Shown: positions 17,341-26,096 of the stretch, in pieces
How positions within the stretch are numbered: the stretch's first letter is position 1
How the letters are laid out: the number at the start of each line of letters is the position of its first letter
Source of the DNA: Algoriphagus sp. Y33
Lineage (GTDB): Bacteria > Bacteroidota > Bacteroidia > Cytophagales > Cyclobacteriaceae
Direction: 5' to 3'
Length of the DNA: 64,000 nt
NCBI RefSeq assembly: GCF_014838715.1
Contig: NZ_CP061947.1
Location: 4,888,001 to 4,952,000 of the forward strand
The notes under the pieces: generated by a model
Database searches by the model: none
Told to the model about the DNA's origin: nothing
What the model saw: the letters and a program-made list of their open reading frames with translations, nothing else
Translations under genes and position numbers: made by a program

Positions 17341-19065
17341 TCAGTCAAATTTGATGTCTTTCACGTAGAGTTGCAAACTGCTCTTGTCGCGAAACACATT
17401 TTCTCTCATTTCAGCGACTATATCAAATCGCATTTTTCCACGAAGCATATTTACGGTAGTCAAGTCGGGATCTTTTGCCCGGTCTGCCATTCCAAATCCC
17501 AAACACACAGGTGTAGTCACCTGACCGTCTTGGACGATCTTAAATCTCAAATGTTTGTCTTTAAGCACTGTCACATCCTCTGCATATACATTGGCTATAC
17601 GGAAGATCGGTTCAGTATTTCCGGGGCCAAAAGGCGCCATTTGCTTCAATATATTATAAAACTTGTAATTTATCTGATCTAACAGCAATTCATCATCCAC
17701 TTCTATCACCGGCTTGCGGTGAACTTCCTCGATTCTACTCTTTACCACCGCCTCAAATTTCTCTTGAAAAGCAGGAACATTCTCCACAGAAAGCGTCAAT
17801 CCAGCCGCATACATATGACCTCCAAACTGATCCAGTAAATCCGCGCATTCTTCTATTGCCTCATAAATATTAAAATCCACCACAGATCTAGCACTTCCGG
17901 TGGCTTTTCCATTTGACTCCGTCAAAATGATCGTGGGCCTGTAGTATTTCTCAATACAGCGGCTGGCGACGATTCCGATTACGCCCTTGTGCCAATCCTC
18001 TTTAAAAAGCACAGTAGAATTCCACATGGTCAGTTCTTCGCGGGAAGCAATCATCTCAAAGGCTTCCTTTGTGATGTTCTCATCAAAATTCCTTCGGGTG
18101 GCATTCACTTCGTCCACGACTTTGGCCCGTTCCATCGCCCCTTCCAAATCTGAAGAAATAAGTAACTCCACGGATGCCTTGGCATGTTCCAATCTTCCTG
18201 AAGCATTTATTCTCGGGCCAATTTTGAATACCACGTCAGAGATGCCTATGTCCTTTTCCAAATTGCTGCTCAACATTAAGGCTTTCAATCCCGGACGGGG
18301 TGTATTATTTATCCGATCGAGTCCATAATAAGCAAGAATTCTATTTTCACCGGTGATCGGAACAATGTCCGCCGCGATACTTACTGCTACCAGATCCAGA
18401 TAGGCATCCAACTGAGAACTGTCGATTCCACGTTTTGCAGCTATAGCCTGGATCAATTTGAAGCCAACACCGGCACCGCTAAGTTCTTTGTAGGGATAAT
18501 TGCAATCGCTGCGTTTGGCATCCAAGACTGCCACAGCAGCGGGCAGTTCATCTCCCGGAGTGTGGTGATCGCAGATAATAAAATCAATTCCTAGCTGTGA
18601 GGCTAAAGCAACCTTCTCTATAGCCTTAATACCACAATCCAGCGCAATGATCAACTTAATATTATTCTCAGCGGCAAATCGAACACCTTTTTCCGATATG
18701 CCATAGCCCTCCTTATAGCGATCAGGGATATAAAAAACCACATCGGGATAGAACGTCTTCAGGAAACCGTACATCAGTGCCACTGCGGTGGTACCATCCA
18801 CATCATAATCTCCATAAACCATGATCTTCTCTTCACCTGCAATCGCCTCCTGGATTCTGTCCACAGCCTCAGCCATATCTTTCATCAGAAAAGGATCGTG
18901 CAACTGAACCAAAGATGGCCGGAAGTAACTCTTTGCCTGTTCAAAACTGCCCACTCCACGATTAATCAGCATGTTTGCCAATGTTGGATTGACATTGATC
19001 TCCTTGCTCAGGCGATCTATTGCCAATTGTGAGGTTTTGGGCTTTTGTTTCCAGAGGTACTCCAT
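17341..19065 (-). CDS. recJ: Single-stranded-DNA-specific exonuclease RecJ
   Basis: 5'-3' exonuclease on single-stranded DNA in recombination and mismatch repair. The 574-aa protein has the DHH-family motifs: [13 protein letters not shown] (motif I), ALDCG, CDHHTPG (DHH) and the C-terminal DHHA1 domain with [11 protein letters not shown]. Length is normal. It is the first gene of the recJ-lptB-GH3 run. Confidence 0.96.
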   Translation of the reverse strand: MEYLWKQKPKTSQLAIDRLSKEINVNPTLANMLINRGVGSFEQAKSYFRPSLVQLHDPFLMKDMAEAVDRIQEAIAGEEKIMVYGDYDVDGTTAVALMYGFLKTFYPDVVFYIPDRYKEGYGISEKGVRFAAENNIKLIIALDCGIKAIEKVALASQLGIDFIICDHHTPGDELPAAVAVLDAKRSDCNYPYKELSGAGVGFKLIQAIAAKRGIDSSQLDAYLDLVAVSIAADIVPITGENRILAYYGLDRINNTPRPGLKALMLSSNLEKDIGISDVVFKIGPRINASGRLEHAKASVELLISSDLEGAMERAKVVDEVNATRRNFDENITKEAFEMIASREELTMWNSTVLFKEDWHKGVIGIVASRCIEKYYRPTIILTESNGKATGSARSVVDFNIYEAIEECADLLDQFGGHMYAAGLTLSVENVPAFQEKFEAVVKSRIEEVHRKPVIEVDDELLLDQINYKFYNILKQMAPFGPGNTEPIFRIANVYAEDVTVLKDKHLRFKIVQDGQVTTPVCLGFGMADRAKDPDLTTVNMLRGKMRFDIVAEMRENVFRDKSSLQLYVKDIKFD

Positions 19066-19168
19066 GAAGCTAATTTAGTAAACTAAGATTATTGTGATTT
19101 ATAAATTAAAAGTATTGGTTCTATAATCGGCTATGGAAGCCTAAAAGTTTACTCCAAACCAAAAAAAG

Positions 19169-19357
19169 CTAGCCTTTTTCCCTCTTGTATTTTCCCCAAA
19201 AATAAACCGGAAAAACAAGCGCTTTAAGTTTCCAATCATTCCGCTCGGCTAATGTCAGTCCGGTATCCTCATGAACAGCACGGTACATCCTCCCCGCAAA
19301 GAGACAATGCCCTGTCAATAACACAAATACGGCGGCGTAAATAATCAATTCTGTCAC
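19169..19357 (-). CDS. Small membrane-anchored hypothetical protein
   Basis: A 62-aa frame with a GTG start. It has one N-terminal hydrophobic helix (LIIYAAVFVLLTGHCLFAG) and a basic tail ending FPVYFWGKYKREKG. I do not recognise a family. It lies alone between recJ and prmA on the same strand. The helix and aromatic-basic tail look protein-like, but being short it could still be chance. Confidence 0.5.
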   Translation of the reverse strand: MTELIIYAAVFVLLTGHCLFAGRMYRAVHEDTGLTLAERNDWKLKALVFPVYFWGKYKREKG

Positions 19358-19427
19358 TTGAGTTGTAAGGTATTAAAGTTGTAAGGTACCGATTCTCAAT
19401 TCTATTTGTCTTAAGTCTAATATCTTA

Positions 19428-20255
19428 TCAAACCTTCCGCAAAATCAACGCAGCCCAATTATCCCTGCTTTGCTGAGAGATCAATTCCAATCCCAAGGGT
19501 CTTGCGCAATCGTTCAAATCCTCAATATCTTCTGTATAAAAGCCACTGAGCAACAAGTAACCGCTGGCCTTCAGCAAATCCACATAAATGCTCATTTCAT
19601 CCAAAAGGACATTTTTATTGATATTGGCCAAGACGATGTCAAACTCGCCTAGCGGATTCACTTCCCGGATCGTCCCCAATTCCATTCGGGTAGTCAATCC
19701 ATTTAGGTCAAAATTCTCGTTTCCATTATCCACACACCAATCATCAATATCAAACGCTTTGACCTCACTGGCTCCAAGCAAATGCGCCATCACAGCGAGG
19801 ATTCCTGTACCCGATCCCACATCCAACACTCTTTTACCCAAGTGATCGATTTCCCCCTGATGACGAAGCATCTGGAAGGTAGTAGCATGGTGCCCAGTAC
19901 CAAAAGACATTTTTGGATTGATCACAATCTCATACTTAAAATCAGGTTTGCTTGGGTGAAAAGAAGCCCGCACATACACGAGGTCGTCCACAACGATAGG
20001 ATCATAATTTTTCTCCCATTCTTCATTCCAGTTGACCTTGGGCATTACACCTTCTTCCAGGGTGATTTCGGCCTTCTCTTTATACTGGGCTATCACCTCA
20101 TCAAAGGACTGACGGTCAAAATCAGATTCCAGTGTATAAGCATCGATTCCCTCCTCAGTTTCGAGAAAGGAATCAAAGCCCAACATAGATAATTCAGCAA
20201 TAAGGATTTCCCGGAATTCTTCCAGGCACTTGATTCTAAACTCCAGGTAATCCAT
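19428..20255 (-). CDS. prmA: Ribosomal protein L11 methyltransferase
   Basis: SAM-dependent methyltransferase that trimethylates ribosomal protein L11. The 275-aa protein has an N-terminal substrate-recognition domain (1-100) and a Rossmann methyltransferase core with motif I VLDVGSGTGILAVMA, the FGTGHHATT segment before it and the LANINKNVL catalytic loop. It follows tpiA by five bases, so the two are cotranscribed. Confidence 0.95.
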   Translation of the reverse strand: MDYLEFRIKCLEEFREILIAELSMLGFDSFLETEEGIDAYTLESDFDRQSFDEVIAQYKEKAEITLEEGVMPKVNWNEEWEKNYDPIVVDDLVYVRASFHPSKPDFKYEIVINPKMSFGTGHHATTFQMLRHQGEIDHLGKRVLDVGSGTGILAVMAHLLGASEVKAFDIDDWCVDNGNENFDLNGLTTRMELGTIREVNPLGEFDIVLANINKNVLLDEMSIYVDLLKASGYLLLSGFYTEDIEDLNDCARPLGLELISQQSRDNWAALILRKV

Positions 20256-20260
20256 TTTTA

Positions 20261-21022
20261 TTAGAAGGATTTGATAATATCTACGAAATCACGAGACTTC
20301 AGTGATGCTCCACCGATCAATCCGCCATCTACATCAGGCTTAGCAAAAAGCTCCTGCGCATTTTTTGGATTGCAGCTACCTCCATAAAGGATTGACGTAT
20401 TATCTGCGATGTCCTTTCCATATTTGGAAGCGATGTGTCTTCTCAAGGCTGCATGCATATCCTGGGCTTCCTCAGAACTGGCAGTCTTACCTGTTCCGAT
20501 AGCCCAGATCGGCTCATAAGCAATCACAACTTTAGAAAAATCCTCAGGACTTAAGTCAAAAAGACCTTCTGTCAACTGAAATTTCACATTTGGCTCATGT
20601 GTACCGGCAGTTCGAACCTCAAGGGATTCTCCACAACAGAAGATTGGAATCAAGCCATTTGCCAAAGCAAGCTTCACTTTTGCGGCAAGCATTTCATTGC
20701 CTTCTTTGAAATATTCCCGACGCTCACTATGTCCAATGATCACGTATTGCACGCCAAAAGAAGCTAGTATCTTGGCAGAGATCTCTCCTGTAAATGCCCC
20801 TGCTTCTTTATCAGAGCAGTTCTGAGCTCCAATAAACACACTTTTTGATTCTCCTATGAGTTTTTTAACAGGGAAAATATGGGGAAAAGGAGGATTAAGT
20901 ACTGCGATAGCATCTCCGGAATGCTCGTCCTTGATCATGTTTAATATTTCGGAAGTAAGGGTCTGACCTTCTTCGAAAGTCATGTTCATTTTCCAGTTGC
21001 CGGCTACGATTTTCTTACGCAT
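20261..21022 (-). CDS. tpiA: Triosephosphate isomerase
   Basis: Interconverts dihydroxyacetone phosphate and glyceraldehyde 3-phosphate in glycolysis. The 253-aa TIM barrel has all catalytic residues: N9 and K11 in GNWKMN, H98 in IIGHSERR, and E170 in AYEPIWAIGTGK, plus the phosphate loop GGS at LYGGSCNPKN. Length and start are standard. It is the first gene of a two-gene unit with prmA. Confidence 0.98.
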   Translation of the reverse strand: MRKKIVAGNWKMNMTFEEGQTLTSEILNMIKDEHSGDAIAVLNPPFPHIFPVKKLIGESKSVFIGAQNCSDKEAGAFTGEISAKILASFGVQYVIIGHSERREYFKEGNEMLAAKVKLALANGLIPIFCCGESLEVRTAGTHEPNVKFQLTEGLFDLSPEDFSKVVIAYEPIWAIGTGKTASSEEAQDMHAALRRHIASKYGKDIADNTSILYGGSCNPKNAQELFAKPDVDGGLIGGASLKSRDFVDIIKSF

Positions 21023-21094
21023 AATGTGTTTTGAAAATTTAATAAGGTTTGATAAAAAAGAAACTAGGGATAATTTGGTCTAAAATTACGGAAA

Positions 21095-21601
21095 ATGTCC
21101 AGTTGGGGAAAATATAAGCCAAATGAGTCAGGAAAAAACTCCTGGTCCCGGGAGGAAGCTTTTGAAAAGCTCACAACCTTCTGCGCCTATCAGGATCGCT
21201 GCCCTTGGGAAATCCGTCGCAAACTCTACGAAAAAGGCATAAAGGATGAGCTTGCTGAGCAATTAATCGCTGAATTGATTGACGAAGAATTTGTGGATGA
21301 AGAGCGCTATGCAAGAGCCTTTGCCAGAGGCAAATTCAGACTGAAAAAATGGGGGAGAAACCGCATCCGAATGGAGCTGAAAATGCGGGAAATTTCCGAG
21401 GAACTCATCCGAAAGGGAATTTCCGAAATCGATCCGGAGGAATATTTCGATACCCTTTTGACCCAAACCGAGAAAAAGTGGGAAAGCACGCATGAAGCTG
21501 ATGACTACAAAAAGAAATTCAAAGTCACTCAATACCTGATAAACAAGGGCTTTGAGATGGATCTGGTGAAAGAAGCTTGGGATAGTTTGCAGTCGCAGTG
21601 A
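21095..21601 (+). CDS. recX: Regulatory protein RecX
   Basis: Small helical protein that modulates RecA filaments. The 168-aa protein shows the three-helix RecX repeats, with the pattern CPWEIRRKLYEKGI, FVDEERYARAFARGKFRLKKWG and VTQYLINKGFEMDLV. It is transcribed away from tpiA, with 72 bases between the starts. Its last codons fall in a 13-bp tandem repeat. Confidence 0.93.
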   Translation: MSSWGKYKPNESGKNSWSREEAFEKLTTFCAYQDRCPWEIRRKLYEKGIKDELAEQLIAELIDEEFVDEERYARAFARGKFRLKKWGRNRIRMELKMREISEELIRKGISEIDPEEYFDTLLTQTEKKWESTHEADDYKKKFKVTQYLINKGFEMDLVKEAWDSLQSQ

Positions 21602-21625
21602 TCAGTCGCAGTAGTAAGTCGCAGT
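21591..21625. repeat. Three 13-bp tandem units overlapping the recX stop
   Basis: AGTCGCAGT occurs at 21591, 21604 and 21617, exactly 13 bases apart, with the first unit coding the last codons and stop of recX. Such an array can grow by slippage without affecting the protein. Confidence 0.8.
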
Positions 21626-21636
21626 CATCAACTTTG

Positions 21637-21960
21637 GCGTCATTGCGAGGAACGAAGCAATCCCTTTAGAAAGACTTTTGGGTTCCGTCATTGCGAGGAA
21701 CAGCCTGCGCCGATGAGTCGGGGAAGCAATCCCGTTTTAGCTCATTGCACATGTTGTAAAAGATTCTGTGCTTACCAAAATGAGATTGCCTGCCTGCGGA
21801 AGGCAGGCTTCGTCGTGCCTCCTCGCAATGAGGTAGGAGAAGAAGACTTGTGCCGGGATGCAATGCAGTCTTCTGACTGCCTCTGATTGTTTAAACTGAT
21901 AGAAGTCTGAAGACTTCAATAGAATATGTCCAAGTCTGAAGACTTGAACAAGTGTAGGAA
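21637..21960. repeat. Dispersed CATTGCGAGG repeats and GTCTGAAGACTT palindromes
   Basis: The gap between recX and crtD holds no gene. Two direct copies of gtcattgcgagga (about 21639 and 21688) and one inverted copy (cctcctcgcaatga, about 21818) bracket variable DNA, as in the 3611-3687 element. Beyond them, aagtctgaagactt occurs twice (about 21905 and 21932), each self-complementary. They are REP-like mRNA hairpins between convergent genes. Confidence 0.7.
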
Positions 21961-21987
21961 GTATAAACTGCAACTGAACTCTGCCTA

Positions 21988-23454
21988 CTAGTTTTCAATC
22001 ATTTCACTCATGATTTTTGCAGAAAGCAGGCAAAGCGGAATTCCACCTCCGGGATGAACTGATCCCCCGCAGAAGTAAAGGTTTTTGATTGAGGAAGAAT
22101 AGTTTGCATGACGCAGGAAGGCTGCAAACTTGTTATTTGAACTGTTGCCATAGAGCGCTCCCCGGGCACTTGAGGTCTTGGACTCTATCTTCCGCGGATC
22201 TAGAATTTCCTCCACCTCAATCAGCGACTCCACATCGGTCTTTAAAATGCGGTTAAGCTTATGGATTATATTTTTTTTGGCTAAGGCTATTAGCGTATCC
22301 CAATCTTGCCCTTGATTATTGGGTACATTGATCATAGTAAACCAGTTCATACATCCTTCCGGCGCATCGTCCGGTTTATGTGTCGAGGTAATGTTGAGAT
22401 AAACCGTGGGATCCTCATAAATAGTCCCCCGCTTGAAAATATGTTCAAATTCCAACGCATAATTATCAGAGAAAAAAATATTATGAAGACCCAATTCAGG
22501 GAAATTCCGTCTGATCCCCCAATAGAAAATCAAGGCTGAACTTGATTTGGGCTGTTTAAGCAAAAGCTTCGGTTGTTTCTGATCCTTGAGTATAGTCTTG
22601 TAAGCATTCACCATATCCATATTGTTCACCACAAGGTCAGCAAGGATTTCTTTACCGGTTACTTTTATCCCTTTTACATTTCCATTTTCAACGAAGATTT
22701 GATCTACTCTCTGTCCGAAATGATACTTTACCCCAAGTTCTTCCGATAGCTTGAAGAGACTTAGCGTAATGTCATGCATTCCTTTTTTTGGAAAATAGGC
22801 GCCGATATTAAATTCCAAATGAGGAATAATATTGAGCGTGGCCGGAGTCTCATACGGATTCGACCCATTGTAAGTCGCATAGCGGTTGAAGAGTTGCACC
22901 AATTTGGGATGCTTGAAGTGCCTTCGGTTTGTTTCATTCATGGTCGAAAAAATCCCCAGTTTACCCATTCTCAAATAGGACTTTAAAGCTTGGGAATTGG
23001 TCCAGGTATCCAGCTTATGAAGAGAACGGTTCATAAAAAGAGGAGCTAAGCTGTCATAGATGAAAGCTGATTGTCTGAGTGCATCCCGGATCGCTGAAGC
23101 AGGTTCTCCCAGCTTTGTCTGTACTTCCTCAGCAAATCTATTGAGATCGGAATATGCTTTCAATCTAGTACCATCCTCCCAAAAATAGTCGCAAGTCACA
23201 TTCAGCTTCTCATAGTTAAAATAATCTTCGGGATTTCTTCCCGCCAGCAGAAACAATTCATCCACTTGCTCAGGAAGGGTAAAAAGTGATGGTCCGGCAT
23301 CAAACCGGTAGTTCCCCAACGCAATCTCGCTGAGTTTGCCTCCCGGATAGGAGTTCGCTTCGAATACCTCTACAGCATAACCTTTCAGTGCTAATCTAAT
23401 AGCCGCAGCTATGCCGGCAATACCGGAGCCGATGATAAGTGCTTTTTGGGGCAT
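21988..23454 (-). CDS. crtD: Carotenoid desaturase, probably 1-hydroxycarotenoid 3,4-desaturase
   Basis: FAD-dependent CrtI-type desaturase of 488 aa. It has the Rossmann motif GSGIAGIAAAIRLALKG at the N-terminus, the YPGGKLSE segment and a C-terminal FCGGSVHPGGGIPL FAD motif; the HPGGGIPL form is usual in CrtD. It is separate from the crtIB cluster at 57-63 kb, which already has a crtI, supporting a later pathway step such as 3,4-desaturation of a 1-hydroxy end group. The frame is open to 23592, but ATG at 23454 matches the FAD-motif spacing. Its first 263 bases are duplicated at 27209-27471. Confidence 0.85.
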   Translation of the reverse strand: MPQKALIIGSGIAGIAAAIRLALKGYAVEVFEANSYPGGKLSEIALGNYRFDAGPSLFTLPEQVDELFLLAGRNPEDYFNYEKLNVTCDYFWEDGTRLKAYSDLNRFAEEVQTKLGEPASAIRDALRQSAFIYDSLAPLFMNRSLHKLDTWTNSQALKSYLRMGKLGIFSTMNETNRRHFKHPKLVQLFNRYATYNGSNPYETPATLNIIPHLEFNIGAYFPKKGMHDITLSLFKLSEELGVKYHFGQRVDQIFVENGNVKGIKVTGKEILADLVVNNMDMVNAYKTILKDQKQPKLLLKQPKSSSALIFYWGIRRNFPELGLHNIFFSDNYALEFEHIFKRGTIYEDPTVYLNITSTHKPDDAPEGCMNWFTMINVPNNQGQDWDTLIALAKKNIIHKLNRILKTDVESLIEVEEILDPRKIESKTSSARGALYGNSSNNKFAAFLRHANYSSSIKNLYFCGGSVHPGGGIPLCLLSAKIMSEMIEN

Positions 23455-23795
23455 AAGGCAAGCTTTGTTTCTAAAATACGCAATGGGTTCGGAAGTTGGG
23501 TAGAAAAAAGATAAAAGTGGCTTTTGGTTCTTCTGAATTGTAAATTCGGATGGGGCTAGGTAGGATTTGTAATCTGAAGTACCAAATAGCAAAAATGTGC
23601 TTAAAAATCAGCTACCTTAAAAAATATTAAAAAAGTTGCTAAAAAATTTGGAAATATAAGGGGGGGGGGGGCAGTACCTTTTAAAGGTAGTTCATAACAG
23701 GCGCCGTGATTGGACTCACTTTTTTTAAGGTCTATTGACCCCTGCCTTAAAGAAAGATGTGAATCAGTGGGTCTTTCATCCAAGATAAAATTACA
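23455..23795. other. Accessory-DNA left end with 12-G homopolymer
   Basis: A 341-base AT-rich gap between crtD and the small peptide gene. It contains the crtD 5' flank, which is unlike the flank of the truncated crtD copy at 27472, and a run of 12 Gs at 23660-23671 in otherwise A/T-rich DNA. The G-run is about 125 bases upstream of the peptide ATG. No convincing ORF or promoter element was found. Confidence 0.6.
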
Positions 23796-23960
23796 ATGAA
23801 AAAGTTAATCTTAATGTTCTTCGCCTTGGTTTTTTCGGTCAGTTCTTCCTTTGCTTATAGAAATTGGGCCTACATTGAGCTAGACGATGTCTGGAATTAT
23901 GCATGTTATGACAACGGTGGTACTTGTCTTCCGACCGTGATTGTATATCCCCAAAAATAG
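23796..23960 (+). CDS. Secreted 54-residue peptide with two cysteines
   Basis: A short frame with a clear Sec signal peptide: MKK, then a hydrophobic core LILMFFALVFSV and SSSFA before the probable cut. The predicted mature part is about 34 residues, aromatic and acidic (YRNWAYIELDDVWNYA), and contains a C-YDNGGT-C loop that could close by a disulfide. The family is not recognised; the NVEALA motif of some Bacteroidota peptides is absent. It lies 105 bases before a DUF4221 lipoprotein gene on the same strand and may be its partner. Evidence for coding is the signal peptide and context. Confidence 0.65.
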   Translation: MKKLILMFFALVFSVSSSFAYRNWAYIELDDVWNYACYDNGGTCLPTVIVYPQK

Positions 23961-24065
23961 CTAGACCAGCAGCCTCTGCCTATCAAAATCCGGGAATTGT
24001 TGAGCATCTTTTACTTTTAACTAGTCTCAATAATTCCCACTTTGAAATTTTAGTTTTTCTCAGTT

Positions 24066-25241
24066 ATGAAAAAGGAGCCCTTACTTTTACTTATCTTAAT
24101 TTCTTGGATCATTGGATGTACTGGATCAGAGGAGAAGTATGAAATCTTAGAACTGGTTTCAAAAAGAATCATCGAAATCCCCTTGGATGAATATACCTCT
24201 AGCACTTGGGGTACATTACAATACTTAAATCTGGGAGAGGATGAATACCTGGTTTTTCATGATCAGATCAAGTCCAGGGAGAAGAAAATTCATTTTGCCC
24301 ATATAAATGAAAAAGGAAGGTCTTTTCAGGTCAATGTTTCTTTAGACGGACCCAACGGTGTAGGTCATTTGGATAGCTTTCATGTGAAGAATTTGGACAG
24401 CATTTTTGTCTTGAATCAATATGCATACCGCCTATACCTTATCGACACATCCGGCACCGTCAGGGATATGTATCCACTGATAGGGGATAATCTTCAGGAG
24501 CCCTCCGAAATCACCTACCTTCCATTTCCGTTTCCCTTTTCCCAGATTGTTGATCTTGGTTCCAAATTATTTTTCCCGGCTAGGCCTGATGTAAATACGC
24601 TAGAGAATTACAGGCTTGAGTCCTACAAAACAGGGATTCTGCTGGATTTAAATACCAAAAAGTTCAGCTATAAGCTGGGATATCCGGATTCCTATATCAA
24701 TTCGGGCTTTTGGGGAATGCCACTAGAAATATCCTCCTCCACCGTTAATTTCAAAGATTCACTAGTGGTGCAGAGTTTTTCGATTGAAGACCGGGTAATG
24801 GTCTATGATTTTGATTTGAGACCGGTAGATTCTCCATCCCTTTTTAGGGAGTATTATGATGGGAAGTTTCATTCCCTACCTGAACCCACCATGGAGCCTG
24901 ATATATTTTATCCACATATCTTTTCCAACCCAACCAACAAAGCAATTCTTTTCGATCCATACAGGGATTTATATTACCGGATTTTCTCGGGGCCCTACCC
25001 AGAGGAGATTATAGAACAAAGGAAAAAATCCAATTTTAGAAGGCTCCCCGATGACAATGAATATCCTGACAGGAAAATTATGGTTTTTGACAGGGAATTC
25101 AATGAGCTAGGAGTCATCGAGTTGGATAAAAAAAAGTACTGGGTAGATTTTATACGGGTAGTAAAAGAAGGAGTTCTTATTCGAGTACAATCTGAAAATG
25201 AAAACAAAAATATATTTGAAATCTTTGAAGTTAAGCTTTAG
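24066..25241 (+). CDS. DUF4221-family lipoprotein
   Basis: A 391-aa protein with a lipoprotein signal (LLLLILISWIIGC) and no other membrane helix, so probably attached on the periplasmic or outer surface. The body has repeated short beta-strand segments with aromatic and Asp/Gly turns (LDSIFVLNQYAYRLYLIDTSG; KIMVFDREFNELGVIELD), as in a six-bladed propeller. It resembles the DUF4221 group common in Cytophagales, whose function is unknown. The next gene starts 44 bases before its stop, so the two are coupled. Confidence 0.75.
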   Translation: MKKEPLLLLILISWIIGCTGSEEKYEILELVSKRIIEIPLDEYTSSTWGTLQYLNLGEDEYLVFHDQIKSREKKIHFAHINEKGRSFQVNVSLDGPNGVGHLDSFHVKNLDSIFVLNQYAYRLYLIDTSGTVRDMYPLIGDNLQEPSEITYLPFPFPFSQIVDLGSKLFFPARPDVNTLENYRLESYKTGILLDLNTKKFSYKLGYPDSYINSGFWGMPLEISSSTVNFKDSLVVQSFSIEDRVMVYDFDLRPVDSPSLFREYYDGKFHSLPEPTMEPDIFYPHIFSNPTNKAILFDPYRDLYYRIFSGPYPEEIIEQRKKSNFRRLPDDNEYPDRKIMVFDREFNELGVIELDKKKYWVDFIRVVKEGVLIRVQSENENKNIFEIFEVKL

Positions 25242-25683
25242 TGTTGTTTTTTTCATAGGAATCTGCATAAGCTATGCCTGCCAAAGTAGTGCGGAAAAAG
25301 AGCTTCAGTATATTGCCATCAGCTCTCAGGAGGCTTATTCATACAACTATTCGGAATGGGATAGCCTACAGTTGTTGGTTCCTCAAATAGGATGTAGTAG
25401 TTGTATAAATCAGCTAATAGAAAAATACAAAGAGCAAAAGATCAAAACAAAACTAGCTATGATAGGAGTAAGTAGGGAAAGAGATCTTCGGCTTAATTAT
25501 GGCCAAGATTTTTTGGATAATCCAAGTATAGAAATTAGAGCCGAAATTAAACACGAACCTATTGCGCATGATTGTTTTGAAAGGCCAGCACTATTACTAT
25601 TTAAGTCTGATACTATTCATTACTTCTGTTTTAAAACTGATGAGGTAAATGATGTAATCTCCTATTTATCAAACCATGAGTAA
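25198..25683 (+). CDS. Lipoprotein with CxxC motif, thioredoxin-like
   Basis: A 161-aa protein with a signal peptide ending ISYAC (lipid Cys about C28). The pair C66-S-S-C69, in LVPQIGCSSCINQLIEKYKE, sits at the start of a helix after a beta strand, as in thioredoxin folds; the following segment KTKLAMIGVSRER fits the next strand. Two later cysteines (in HDCFERP and YFCFKTD) may also pair. It may act on disulfides of exported partners such as the two-Cys peptide encoded upstream (inference). It overlaps the DUF4221 gene by 44 bases and the next gene by 8. Confidence 0.6.
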   Translation: MKTKIYLKSLKLSFSVVFFIGICISYACQSSAEKELQYIAISSQEAYSYNYSEWDSLQLLVPQIGCSSCINQLIEKYKEQKIKTKLAMIGVSRERDLRLNYGQDFLDNPSIEIRAEIKHEPIAHDCFERPALLLFKSDTIHYFCFKTDEVNDVISYLSNHE

Positions 25684-26095
25684 AAAGGGACAAATTTTGA
25701 TTGCATTTTCATGCTTAGTTTCGCTATTCCTTTTGTCTGTGATTTCATGTAATGAACCAGAAGCAACCGACAAAGAGGAGGAGAAAATATTTCTGCTGAA
25801 TGAGTTGGATGAAAAGCCGGAATTCGAAGGAGGTTACGAGAATTTTATAACCTATATAATCAAAGGCATCCAAGAAAGCCCAAAAGGTACATTTGGTTCT
25901 ATAGGAGAAAAGGTATTTATCGATTTTGTAATCGATAAAGAAGGAAATGTAAGTAAAGTAACTCTCAAAACACCACTTCCTCTAGGCATTGAAAGGGAAT
26001 TAAAATCCATTCTGGAAAAATCACCAACTTGGAAACCTGGCCGAGTAAATGGAGAGCCCGTATCATCCTTTCAAACCCTACCCATAAAATTCTAA
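25676..26095 (+). CDS. Lipoprotein with TonB-C-like domain
   Basis: A 139-aa protein with a lipoprotein signal (SLFLLSVISC, lipid Cys C25). The remainder matches the TonB C-terminal fold: VFIDFVIDKEGNVSKVTL, then ILEKSPTWKPGRVNGEPV and a final strand. Unlike a true TonB it has no proline-rich spanning region and appears lipid-anchored, so it is more likely a stand-alone partner-binding domain than an energy transducer. It overlaps the preceding gene by 8 bases and is followed after one base by the kinase gene. Confidence 0.7.
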   Translation: MSKKGQILIAFSCLVSLFLLSVISCNEPEATDKEEEKIFLLNELDEKPEFEGGYENFITYIIKGIQESPKGTFGSIGEKVFIDFVIDKEGNVSKVTLKTPLPLGIERELKSILEKSPTWKPGRVNGEPVSSFQTLPIKF

Positions 26096-26096
26096 A

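Noticed and set aside
23601..23783. Minus-strand 60-codon frame across the G-run
   Set aside because: It depends on the G-run read as a proline run, has no signal or domain, and overlaps the promoter region of the peptide gene.
23796..23960. The small secreted peptide as a NVEALA-family member
   Set aside because: Size, signal peptide and context fit, but no NVEALA-like motif is present.
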